The position numbers and the translations under genes are program-made. 64,000 bases of DNA from Lysobacter_L cavernae (GTDB lineage: Bacteria; Pseudomonadota; Gammaproteobacteria; Xanthomonadales; Xanthomonadaceae): NCBI RefSeq assembly GCF_042648505.1, contig NZ_JBHRXK010000002.1:186001-250000 (forward strand), written 5' to 3'. Under the pieces are notes generated by a model. It was not told where the DNA came from. It saw nothing but the letters and a program-made list of their open reading frames with translations, and ran no database searches. Positions 48,639 through 56,364 of this stretch are shown piece after piece (position 1 is the stretch's first letter; every line of letters starts with the position of its first letter).

Positions 48639-49901
48639 CTATACGTCGAGGAAACCGTCGCTGCGGGCGATGCTGTCGAGGCGGATGCGGTTGGCGAACA
48701 GCGAGAAGGCCAGCATCCCGGCCAGGCCGTTGGCGCGTGCCACCCAGTGCGGTAGCCAGCGCGGCGGCGCCAGCACCCCGGACTCGAACAGCGGCTCGAA
48801 GCGCTGCACGTCGGCCAGGGTCATCTTGCCGGCAAACAGCCAGCGGCACAGCTGCAATTTGCGCTGGCGCAGCGCCCAGCGGAAGAAGGTGTGCACGCCG
48901 ACCAGGCCGCGCAGGTACACGGTGTCCTTGGTGAAGGCGGCGCCGCCGCTGGTCGGCACGCCGCGGAACACGCGCTGGGCCGAGGCGAAGCTGTCCTCCG
49001 GCGACTGCTCTGCAGCGAGGAAATAGCGGAACACCTCGATGAAATCGGCGCCGTCCAGCGCCAGCGCCACCGCCTCGATGCGCAGGCTCAGGCGCTTCAT
49101 GCGGCCGATGTCGATGCTGCCGGTGATCTGCTCGGCGAAGGTCGCCAGGCCTTCCTGGGTCTCGGTGCTGCGCGGTGAGGACAGCGCCAGGCTCGGCAAC
49201 ACCGGCTGCTCGCGACCGTTGAGCGCGGTCAGCGAGTGCACGAAGGCCTCGTGCTGCAGCAGCTGGTTGCGGTCGTAGTCGCTGAAGGCGGCGCCGTGGC
49301 GCAGGCGGATGCGGGTGGCGCCGGCGGCAGCCTTGGCGATCAGGTCGGGGTCGAGCTCGACCTCGATCACGCGGCCGTCGAAGTAGTCGTCGAGGTCGCG
49401 TTGCAGTTGCAGCTGCAGCGCGGTGGCGGAGATGGTGACGTGCTCGGCCGGCGCCATCAGCTCGTGATCGAGCTCGTCGGCGATCGAGATGAAGTGCTGC
49501 GCCGCCTCGCGCGTGCTCGGGCCGTTGCCGGGCAGGGCTTCGTCAGGGCGACCGAACAGGCGCACCGAGTGCGCGGTCACCGCCGGCGTGCCCAGCGCCT
49601 CGATCAGCTCGGCCGCGGTCGCCCAGCTGCGCGCCGATTCGGCGACGTAGCAACCCAGCGGATGCTGCGGATCGGCCGCGGCGGCAATGGCCGCCAGCTC
49701 ACGGCGCACCTCGCCGAAATCGTGGCGCGGGTACTCGACCTGCGGCAGCTTGGCGACGCCGCGGGCGTAGTCGGCGAGGAATTTATCCTCGAGGCCGGCC
49801 GGCCAGCTGGCCAGGCCCAGCAGCTTGATGTCGCGCACCGCGTGCACCATGCGCGCGTCGAGCGCGGCATGGTGGGCGACCTCGGGCGCGCGTTCACTCA
49901 T
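48639..49901 (-). CDS. DUF1704 (QEGLA-motif) metallopeptidase-like protein
   Basis: A 420-residue soluble protein. HEAFVH near residue 220 gives the HExxxH zinc site and TETQEGLATFAEQ about 30 residues later supplies the third ligand, the QEGLA motif that names the family. In eukaryotes this family includes the MATCAP tubulin carboxypeptidases; bacterial members were noted as flavohaemoglobin expression modulating proteins. It starts 6 bases after the rsgA stop, so the two are an operon. Its substrate is unknown. Confidence 0.87.
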   Translation of the reverse strand: MSERAPEVAHHAALDARMVHAVRDIKLLGLASWPAGLEDKFLADYARGVAKLPQVEYPRHDFGEVRRELAAIAAAADPQHPLGCYVAESARSWATAAELIEALGTPAVTAHSVRLFGRPDEALPGNGPSTREAAQHFISIADELDHELMAPAEHVTISATALQLQLQRDLDDYFDGRVIEVELDPDLIAKAAAGATRIRLRHGAAFSDYDRNQLLQHEAFVHSLTALNGREQPVLPSLALSSPRSTETQEGLATFAEQITGSIDIGRMKRLSLRIEAVALALDGADFIEVFRYFLAAEQSPEDSFASAQRVFRGVPTSGGAAFTKDTVYLRGLVGVHTFFRWALRQRKLQLCRWLFAGKMTLADVQRFEPLFESGVLAPPRWLPHWVARANGLAGMLAFSLFANRIRLDSIARSDGFLDV

Positions 49902-49907
49902 GGCCGA

Positions 49908-51032
49908 TCAGTGGCGGCCGTACTTCTCGTCGGGCCGCTTGTTCGGCGCTTTGCCCTGCACCTTCGCCGCGGCACTCTCGGCACGGCGGTTGGCGAGCTT
50001 GTTGGCGGCGCCGGCGACCTCGTCGCGCAGCTTGAGGTAATTGGCGAATCGCTGCGGATCGAGTTTGCCCGCCTCGATCGCCGCACGCACCGCGCAACCG
50101 GGCTCGCGTGCGTGTGCGCAATCGCGGAACTTGCACTGCTCGGTCAGGGCCTCGATGTCGCTGAAGTTCTCGGCGACGTCTTCCTCACCGGTCGGCTTGA
50201 GCTCGCGCATGCCCGGCGTGTCGATCAGGCAGGCACCGGACGGCAGCGGGATCAGCGCGCGGTGGGTGGTGGTGTGGCGACCGCGCGCGTCGTGCTCGCG
50301 CACCGCGGCGGTCTTCATCTTGTCGACGCCGAGCAGGGTGTTGGTCAGGGTCGACTTGCCGGCGCCGGAGGAACCGACCAGCACCGCGGTGCGGCCGGGC
50401 CGCAGCCACGCGCTGAGCGCGGCGACGCTGTCGGCGTCCTTGGCGTTGACCGCGCGCACGGCGATGTCCTGCGCGGCCAGCTCGACCAGGGCGGCCAGCG
50501 CCACGGACACGGCGTGGTCGTTGCTGCCGACGGCCTGGTCGGCCTTGGTCAGCACCACCACGGGCTCGGCACCGCCGCGCACCAGCAGCAGGTAGCGCTC
50601 GATGCGGCGCGGATTGAAGTCGGCGTCCAGCCCGCAGACGATGAACACGGTGTCGACGTTGGCCGCGATCAGCTGCTGCTGGTAGTGCTCGCCGGCGGCG
50701 CCGCGCTTGATCGCGCTGCGGCGCGGCAGCAGCGCCACCGCCTTGCGGCCCTCGATGAGCAGCCAGTCGCCGACGCCGGGGCGCTGGTCGATGGTGACCG
50801 TGCCCTTGCGGTAGCCGGGCGGGCGCTGCCACTGCGGCAGGGATTCGACCGGAAACCCGCTGTCCGGGCCGTCGGCGACGACATAACCGCTGCGGTGTTG
50901 CTCGACCACCCGCACCGGCCGCGCCTGCGGGTGGGCCGCCAGCAGCTCGCGCCAGGCAGGTTCCGCCGGCAAGGTTTCACCGGCCGCCACGGGCCAGCCG
51001 ATCGCCTGCAGGGCGAGAATCTCGGGAGTCAA
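49908..51032 (-). CDS. rsgA: ribosome small-subunit-dependent GTPase A
   Basis: A 374-residue circularly permuted GTPase that assists late 30S maturation. Motif order is G4 TKAD (162-165), G1 GSSGAGKST (220-228), G3 DTPG (271-274), as expected for this family. An OB-fold precedes the GTPase domain and a zinc knuckle with Cys300, Cys305, His307 and Cys313 follows it. The likely start is TTG at 51032 because no ATG or GTG occurs in frame near the family start; the frame itself is open far upstream without meaning. Confidence 0.93.
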   Translation of the reverse strand: MTPEILALQAIGWPVAAGETLPAEPAWRELLAAHPQARPVRVVEQHRSGYVVADGPDSGFPVESLPQWQRPPGYRKGTVTIDQRPGVGDWLLIEGRKAVALLPRRSAIKRGAAGEHYQQQLIAANVDTVFIVCGLDADFNPRRIERYLLLVRGGAEPVVVLTKADQAVGSNDHAVSVALAALVELAAQDIAVRAVNAKDADSVAALSAWLRPGRTAVLVGSSGAGKSTLTNTLLGVDKMKTAAVREHDARGRHTTTHRALIPLPSGACLIDTPGMRELKPTGEEDVAENFSDIEALTEQCKFRDCAHAREPGCAVRAAIEAGKLDPQRFANYLKLRDEVAGAANKLANRRAESAAAKVQGKAPNKRPDEKYGRH

Positions 51033-51203
51033 AAGGCACGCTTCGCATCGGGCATGGCCGGATTCTACATACGACCGCCTGGCGGCTTGCGGTCCGACGT
51101 AGGGCGGGGAGCACCAGGCAGGGCGATTTACCGCCCATATCCGCTGAATTGGACCGATGATTCGGCTAGTCTGAGGGCTGTCCGTCCCATCCCCCTGCCG
51201 CCG

Positions 51204-52454
51204 ATGTCCCTGCCCCCCGTGAAAACCCGCGAACGCCTGTCCGAAGTCCGTTATGAAATCCGCGGTGAACTCGCCCGCCGGGCACGCGAGCTGGAGGCCC
51301 AGGGCCGCAAGCAGATCAAGCTCAACATCGGCAATCCCGGCGCGTTCGGTTTCCGTGCCCCCGAGCACCTGCAGCGCGCGATCGCCGAGCGCATCGCCGA
51401 CACCGACCCGTACACCCACCAGCAGGGCCTGCCGGCCGCGCGCGAGGCGATCGCCGCGTTCCACAAGCAGCGCGGCACGCCCAACGCCGCGCCCGAACGC
51501 GTGTTCATCGGCAACGGCGTCAGCGAGCTGATCGACCTGTCGCTGCGCGCGCTGCTCAACCCCGGCGACGAGGTGCTGCTGCCCTCGCCCGACTACCCGC
51601 TGTGGTCGGCCGCGACCATCCTCAACGACGGCCGCCCGGTCTATTACCGCTGCGCGCCGGAGAACGGCTTCCTGCCCGACCCGGACGAGATCGAGGCGCT
51701 GGTGTCCTCGCGCACCCGCGCGATCGTGCTGATCAACCCCAACAACCCGACCGGCGCCGCCTACCCGCGCGAGCTGCTGGAACAGATCGTCGCGATCGCC
51801 GCGCGCCACAAGCTGCTGCTGATGACCGACGAGATCTACGACTCGATCCTCTACGACGGCGCGCAGTTCACCCCGATCGCACCGATCGCCGGCGACCTGC
51901 CGTGCCTGAGCTTCGGCGGCCTGTCCAAGGTGCACCGCGCCTGCGGCTGGCGCGTGGGCTGGGCGGTGCTGTCGGGCGACCCGCTTGCCAGCGGCGACCT
52001 GCACCACGCCATGGACCTGCTCGGCGCGCTGCGCCTGTGCGCCAACGTGCCGGGCCAGTTCGCGATCGAAGCCGCGCTGCACGGCGAAGACACCATCGCG
52101 CCGCTGTGCGCGCCGGGCGGCCGCCTGTACGAGGCACGCCGCGCGGTGGTCGACAGCATCGCCGCCAGCAAGCACCTGCAGCTGGTCGCGCCGGCCGGCG
52201 CGCTGTACGCGTTCCCGGCGGTGACCGGCGCGGCGGCGCAGGGCTTCGATGACCACAAGTTCGCGCTCGAGCTGCTCGAAACCGAGGACGTGCTGGTGGT
52301 GCCGGGCTCGAGCTTCAACGTGCCCTACCGCAACCACTTCCGCGTGACCCTGCTGCCGCAGCCGGACGACCTGCGCGAGGTGTTCGCGCGCATCGAGCGC
52401 GTGCTCGACCGCCACGTCGAGCGCGCCGGCACCCAACGCGCCGCGGTGGCCTGA
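51204..52454 (+). CDS. alaA: alanine-synthesising aminotransferase (AlaA-like)
   Basis: A 416-residue class I PLP aminotransferase. It aligns well with E. coli AlaA through RYEIRGELARRARELEAQG, IKLNIGNPGAFGF, FIGNGVSELIDL, PDYPLWSA and INPNNPTGAAYPRE. The PLP lysine lies in FGGLSKVHRACGWRVGW. The expected reaction is glutamate plus pyruvate to alanine. The start ATG at 51204 fits the family; the frame opens much earlier (49236), antisense to rsgA, without coding sense. The rsgA gene is divergent. Confidence 0.9.
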   Translation: MSLPPVKTRERLSEVRYEIRGELARRARELEAQGRKQIKLNIGNPGAFGFRAPEHLQRAIAERIADTDPYTHQQGLPAAREAIAAFHKQRGTPNAAPERVFIGNGVSELIDLSLRALLNPGDEVLLPSPDYPLWSAATILNDGRPVYYRCAPENGFLPDPDEIEALVSSRTRAIVLINPNNPTGAAYPRELLEQIVAIAARHKLLLMTDEIYDSILYDGAQFTPIAPIAGDLPCLSFGGLSKVHRACGWRVGWAVLSGDPLASGDLHHAMDLLGALRLCANVPGQFAIEAALHGEDTIAPLCAPGGRLYEARRAVVDSIAASKHLQLVAPAGALYAFPAVTGAAAQGFDDHKFALELLETEDVLVVPGSSFNVPYRNHFRVTLLPQPDDLREVFARIERVLDRHVERAGTQRAAVA

Positions 52455-52463
52455 GCTGCGGCC

Positions 52464-53093
52464 ATGGCCTCCGTGCCGACAACCGCGCTGTCCTACCTCG
52501 CGCTCGGCGACAGCTACACCATCGGCGAGGGCGTGGCAGTGGACGGGCGCTGGCCGGTGCAGCTTGCCGCCGCCCTGCACGCACACGACATTGCCCTGGC
52601 GGCGCCGCGCATCATCGCCACCACCGGCTGGACCACCGACGAACTGGCCTGGGGCATCGACGGTGCCGAGCCGCTGGGCGAGTGGGACTTCGTCAGCCTC
52701 GCCATCGGCGTCAACAACCAGTACCGCGGCCGCAGCGCGGTCGATTACCGCGGCGAGTTCGAGGCGCTGTTGCTGCGCGCGATCCGCTACGCGCGCGGCC
52801 GTGCCGACCGGGTACTGGTGCTGTCGATCCCGGACTGGGGCGTGACCCCGTTCGTGAAGACCACCCCGGCCCAGCCCGAGACCATCGCCACCGAGCTCGA
52901 CGCCTTCAACACCGCCGCGCAGGTGGTGTGCGAGGCACACGGCGTCGCCTTCGTCGACATCACCGCGGCCTCGCGCCAGCGCGGCGCCGAAGTGGACATG
53001 CTGGCCGAGGACGGCCTGCACCCGTCGGCGGCGATGTACACGCTGTGGACCGCACTGGCGCTGCCGGTCGCGCGCGACCTGCTGGCGCAATGA
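52464..53093 (+). CDS. SGNH/GDSL family hydrolase
   Basis: A 209-residue lipase/esterase-like enzyme. Block I is YLALGDSYTIGEG (Ser17), block III has the asparagine in IGVNNQYRG, and block V supplies Asp and His in EDGLHPSAAMY near residue 185. There is no signal peptide, so it is probably cytoplasmic. It starts 9 bases after alaA and overlaps the next methyltransferase gene by 4 bases (ATGA), so the three form an operon. The natural substrate is unknown. Confidence 0.88.
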   Translation: MASVPTTALSYLALGDSYTIGEGVAVDGRWPVQLAAALHAHDIALAAPRIIATTGWTTDELAWGIDGAEPLGEWDFVSLAIGVNNQYRGRSAVDYRGEFEALLLRAIRYARGRADRVLVLSIPDWGVTPFVKTTPAQPETIATELDAFNTAAQVVCEAHGVAFVDITAASRQRGAEVDMLAEDGLHPSAAMYTLWTALALPVARDLLAQ

Positions 53094-53797
53094 GCGCCTA
53101 TCCGGCCAACGACGCGACACGGCCGCTGCCGCGCGAACAGGCCGCGGACATCGCCGGCGCATTCCGGCCCGCAACACGCTTCGGCAACCGCTGGGACTAC
53201 TACTACACGCGCAGCAAACTGCGCAGCGACCCGCTCTACCCGGGGGTCTGCGACGCGCTGCGCGGCAGCGACGCCCCCTTGCTCGACCTGGGCTGCGGCC
53301 TGGGCCTGCTCGCCCACGCACTGCGCGCCGACGGGCAGACGCTGCCCTACCGCGGTGTCGACAACGACGCCGGCAAGGTCGCGCGCGCACGTCAGGCAGC
53401 GGCGCGCGGTGGCGTGGCCGATGCGGTGTTCGACACGATGGACCTCGCCACGACCCTGCCTGCCCACCGCGGCAGCGTCACGGTGCTCGACGTGCTGCAG
53501 TTCATCCCGCCCGCGGCGCAGGCGCGCCTGCTCGACACTGCAATCGCGATGCTGACGCCGGGGGCGAAGCTGGTGATCCGCACCGGCCTGGACGACGGCA
53601 GCGGCCGCGCCCGCATCACCCGCTACGCCGACCTGTTCGCGCGTGCGGTGGGCTGGATGAACGCGGCGCCGAAGCATTACCCAGAGGCCGAATCCCTGCG
53701 TGCGCGCTTCGACGCCGCCGGGTTGGCGTCGCAGTTCATGCCGCTGTCTGGGAATACGCCATTCAATAACTGGCGGATCGTGGCGGTGAAACGATAG
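53090..53797 (+). CDS. class I SAM-dependent methyltransferase
   Basis: A 235-residue methyltransferase. Motif I is LLDLGCGLGLLAHAL near residue 64 and the acidic motif II is YRGVDNDAGKV near 86; motif IV is VTVLDVLQFIPP near 127. It overlaps the SGNH hydrolase gene by 4 bases, so both are translated together. The acceptor molecule is unknown. Its stop codon (TAG at 53795-53797) abuts the inferred left border of the integron cassette. Confidence 0.87.
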   Translation: MSAYPANDATRPLPREQAADIAGAFRPATRFGNRWDYYYTRSKLRSDPLYPGVCDALRGSDAPLLDLGCGLGLLAHALRADGQTLPYRGVDNDAGKVARARQAAARGGVADAVFDTMDLATTLPAHRGSVTVLDVLQFIPPAAQARLLDTAIAMLTPGAKLVIRTGLDDGSGRARITRYADLFARAVGWMNAAPKHYPEAESLRARFDAAGLASQFMPLSGNTPFNNWRIVAVKR

Positions 53798-54237
53798 TTT
53801 GGCGTCACAACGGAGGCTGCATGAGTCTTAACCGCCTTGTTCCAATGCAGCCGGTCAGTGATATGCCGGCGAGCGTGGCGTTCTACGAAAAACTTGGCTT
53901 CGCTGTTGAGAATCGCAATGACGAGTGGGGATGGGCCATGCTGCGTTGCGGGAACTGCCAACTCATGCTTGATCAGTCAATCAATCTCCATCCTGGTATT
54001 CCCAGAATTTCAGTTCTTTATCTCTATCCGGAAGATCTGGCGAGCTTCCATCGTCGTGCAAAAGAGAATGGCCTCTCCGTCCCTGATCTGGACACTACGT
54101 TCTATGACATGGCCGAGTTTCGCCTGGAGGACCCGGACGGCAACCGCCTGTGGATTGGGCAAGCCCAAAGTACTCACGGTGGCGCCTAACAATTCATTCA
54201 AGCCCCAAGCCGCTTCGCGGCTGGCTTAGCTCAGGAG
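53798..54237 (+). mobile_element. solitary integron gene cassette
   Basis: A 440-bp segment with lower GC than its flanks. It contains one gene (VOC protein) with its own GGAGG, directly followed by an attC site. The left edge is inferred at AGTTTGGC, a degenerate GTTRRRY core next to the stop codon of the previous gene. No integrase gene is present within the window. It looks like a stray cassette inserted by an integron integrase at a secondary site. Confidence 0.7.
53821..54189 (+). CDS. VOC family (glyoxalase/bleomycin-resistance fold) protein
   Basis: A 122-residue VOC protein with two beta-alpha-beta-beta-beta modules: VSDMPASVAFYEKLGFAVE and later DLASFHRRAKENGLSVPDL ... FRLEDPDGNRLWIGQ. 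Metal ligand candidates are His57 or Glu near FRLEDPDGN, but these cannot be confirmed. GGAGG lies 5 bases before the ATG. The stop codon TAA is inside the attC site, as in many integron cassette genes. GC content (near 50%) is lower than in neighbours. Such cassette genes may give detoxification or resistance, which is not shown here. Confidence 0.88.
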   Translation: MSLNRLVPMQPVSDMPASVAFYEKLGFAVENRNDEWGWAMLRCGNCQLMLDQSINLHPGIPRISVLYLYPEDLASFHRRAKENGLSVPDLDTTFYDMAEFRLEDPDGNRLWIGQAQSTHGGA

Positions 54238-54243
54238 TTGGAT
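54184..54243 (+). other. attC recombination site (Xanthomonas type)
   Basis: A 60-bp site. The outer cores are GCCTAAC (RYYYAAC) and GTTGGAT (GTTRRRY). The inner arms TTCAAGCC and GGCTTAGCTC pair, and the centre CCAAGCCGC / GCGGCTGG forms a hairpin around TTC. The sequence AACAATTCATTCAAGCC is characteristic of xanthomonad and pseudomonad integrons. It overlaps the stop codon of the VOC gene and ends 6 bases before the start of the next gene. Confidence 0.9.
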
Positions 54244-54249
54244 GCCCCG

Positions 54250-54873
54250 ATGAAGCTGATCGCAGCCCTTGGCCTCGTCACTGTTCTTGTGGCCTGCGCC
54301 ACCGTACCAGTTGCGGACCCGTGCGCCCATGACAAGGCGGCATTGCTCGCGCTCGACGAAAGCGCCTTCGACCAGGACCTGTCCAACGGTGGAGGTGGTT
54401 GGAGAAAGATCGGCAATGTTCCAGGCTGCGAGCCCGCTGCCGCTGACCTCATCTCGGCTTACCGGGTCCAACATCCCTCCGCGAGTTCCACTCTGGCCTG
54501 GCACGAAGGACAGATGCTGGCCTCGGCGGGGCAAAACACACGTGCCATTCCGCTGCTTGAAGGCGCCAGGAAAGACCCGTCCCAGGATCACGCCGGCTGG
54601 AATCACTACGTCGACGCCACGGTTGCGTTTCTTCGCAACGACAAGGCCGGGCTGTTGCAAGCCAGGGATCACCTTGCTGCGGTTCCCTACCCGACCGACG
54701 CGGGCATGCCCGCGCTGAGGGACGGTTACATCGAGCTCCCCACGCAACCCGGGCAGCCTTCCATAAAGATGCGTTGGCCACCGAATATCGAGGTGGTCGA
54801 TGGATTTGTCGCCTGCTTCGGCAGGGCATACAACGAAGCTTATGGCGCGTCGTGCCGTCCTGCTGCTCCATGA
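54250..54873 (+). CDS. predicted lipoprotein, unknown function
   Basis: A 207-residue protein with signal MKLIAALGLVTVLVACATV, giving a lipid-modified Cys16 or so. The mature part is soluble with repeated helices (GWRKIGNVPGCEPAAADLIS, SSTLAWHEGQMLASAGQNTR), like tetratricopeptide-type folds, but I cannot name a family. It begins 6 bases after the attC site, the position of the first gene of a following cassette, yet no second attC is seen after it. GC is intermediate. The GATG at 54242 offers an alternative start (MDAPMKL). Confidence 0.7.
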   Translation: MKLIAALGLVTVLVACATVPVADPCAHDKAALLALDESAFDQDLSNGGGGWRKIGNVPGCEPAAADLISAYRVQHPSASSTLAWHEGQMLASAGQNTRAIPLLEGARKDPSQDHAGWNHYVDATVAFLRNDKAGLLQARDHLAAVPYPTDAGMPALRDGYIELPTQPGQPSIKMRWPPNIEVVDGFVACFGRAYNEAYGASCRPAAP

Positions 54874-54926
54874 AAGCACACCGACCATTCACCAAGCTGC
54901 ACAGCAAGACCTGACGCGAACCCGCC

Positions 54927-55330
54927 ATGCCCAAGCCCATCGTCATCGCTCTCTTGGCCGTCGCGGCGTTCGCAGTGCTGTCGCTGGCCTCGGGTGCCGC
55001 GTATCTGGAGGCGACTTTGCCCGGGGGACTTCCACTCGGAAACGCACTGGCGGCGGTGGGGCTGTGCGCGCTGGCTGGCGCCGCGCTCGGACTCAGCGCA
55101 CGCGCGGCACGACGCTGCGCGTGGCGTCTGTCATGTCCTTGCTCGTAGCCGTCGCCTGGCTGCCCGGCTCCATCGCGCTCGCCGGCAACCTGGCGCTCAA
55201 CTTCAGCGGCGGGCGGGGTTTCGCCTGGATGACCTTCAGCCTGGTCGCGGTCTGCACTGCGACCTGTTCGCTGGCGTGGGCGGTTGTCGCCTGCTGGCTG
55301 GCGGCACGCAGACGCGCAAGCACAGCCTGA
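54927..55330 (+). pseudogene. frameshifted small membrane protein gene
   Basis: The frame opening with MPKPIVIALLAVAAFAVLSL (54927-55148) covers two membrane helices and then loses sense. A second frame resumes near 55110 and encodes TTLRVASVMSLLVAVAWLP and two more helices up to 55330 (ending ACWLAARRRASTA). Together they form one four-helix protein of about 134 residues broken by a single-base shift near 55110. It could be a sequencing error or a true lesion. No family is recognised. Confidence 0.6.
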
Positions 55331-55419
55331 TCGTCCATCCAGTCCAAGCCACGGCCCGATCAGGCGGGGACCACATCACGGTACAGGGAAGCTCATCGAT
55401 CCCTGCCACACGGGTGCAG

Positions 55420-56295
55420 TCAAGCCACGGGGTTCCCGCCTGGCCGAAGGCCAGCCTGCCCTGAGCCTGTCGAAGGACGGGAATGACGAGTGAAAGCAAT
55501 TTCAGGCAGCGCTTCCATCGCCTCCGGCAGCACGCAGCGATAACCCAGTGCATCCAGCCGCCGCAGCAGCAGCGCCAGGGTCTCGGCATTGCGGCCGTGC
55601 GCGGCGCCCTCGTGCAGCAGCACGATCGCGCCCGGCGCCAGGTCGCGTTCGATCCGCGCCACCACCCGCGCCGGGTCGCGCAGCACCGCGTCGAAACCGC
55701 GCGCCGACCACGCCACCCGGGCCAGGCCGTGCTCCTTCAATGCGACCGCGACGAACGGATTGGCCATGCCGACCACGGCGCGGAACCAGCGCGGCGGCAT
55801 GCCCGCCAGTTCGGCCAGGGTCGCCTGTGCCGTGGCGATCTGCGCCCGCATCGCCCGCGGCGACAGCGCCCAGAACGTTGCTGATGGATGGTCGTGGCTG
55901 TGGTTGCCGATGCCGTGACCGCGGCGGACGATCTCGCGCAGCTGCGCCGGCCGCACCTGCGCGCGCGCGCCGACGACGAAAAACGTCGCCCGCGCGCCGT
56001 GCGCGTCGAGCAGGTCGAGCAGCGCCGGCGTGTCGTCGGAGGGACCATCGTCGATGGTCAGCCAGACCACGCGCTCGGACGTCGGCAGCCGCGTCAGCAC
56101 CGGGCTCAGCAGGCGCGACTGCGGTCGCAACGTCGCCCAGACCAGGACCAGGTGCGTGAGCAGCAAGGCCGGCAGGCCGACGCGCCAGCCATAGCCCCAC
56201 CACAGCGCGATCACCGCCAGCTGCGAGGCGCCGAACAGCCACGCCCAGGCGTGCGGACGGCGCGGCGGACGGTGCAGGGCGGCGGCCGGATTCAT
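55420..56295 (-). CDS. membrane-anchored polysaccharide deacetylase (NodB domain)
   Basis: A 291-residue protein. Two N-terminal helices (about 18-35 and 38-55) anchor the NodB domain to the membrane. Catalytic motifs are LTIDDGPSDDTPALLD (about residues 78-93) with the TFDDG-like core, GNHSHDHPSATF near 127 and AIVLLHEGAAHGRN near 227. It may act on glycan or peptidoglycan. The last about 24 residues (HSRPSTGSGQAGL...) come from an extragenic repeat, so the native C-terminus was replaced. It is divergent from the glutaredoxin fusion gene. Confidence 0.87.
   Translation of the reverse strand: MNPAAALHRPPRRPHAWAWLFGASQLAVIALWWGYGWRVGLPALLLTHLVLVWATLRPQSRLLSPVLTRLPTSERVVWLTIDDGPSDDTPALLDLLDAHGARATFFVVGARAQVRPAQLREIVRRGHGIGNHSHDHPSATFWALSPRAMRAQIATAQATLAELAGMPPRWFRAVVGMANPFVAVALKEHGLARVAWSARGFDAVLRDPARVVARIERDLAPGAIVLLHEGAAHGRNAETLALLLRRLDALGYRCVLPEAMEALPEIAFTRHSRPSTGSGQAGLRPGGNPVA
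55430..55505. repeat. degenerate palindromic repeat at the deacetylase 3' end
   Basis: The segment contains GCCCTGAGCCTGTCGAAGG, a common repeat in GC-rich bacteria, and a GGGAATGACGAG right arm like copies A and C. It lies across the last codons of the deacetylase gene and beyond. Confidence 0.6.
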
Positions 56296-56364
56296 GCCCC
56301 ATCCTACCTTGCGCCGTAGACTGCCCGCCCCCACCTCGACACCGTCCCCACCAGGTTGCTGCCC

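Noticed and set aside
49236..51203. Upstream extension of the alaA frame by 656 codons
   Set aside because: It is antisense to rsgA and the QEGLA gene, and similarity to AlaA begins only at the ATG at 51204.
51033..53390. Long N-terminal extension of the rsgA frame
   Set aside because: Antisense to alaA and its neighbours; family length and motifs fit a start near 51032.
54184..54243. Reading the attC-like sequence as a simple terminator
   Set aside because: The RYYYAAC and GTTRRRY cores and their spacing, plus overlap with a stop codon and low-GC cassette, fit attC; no T-tract follows.
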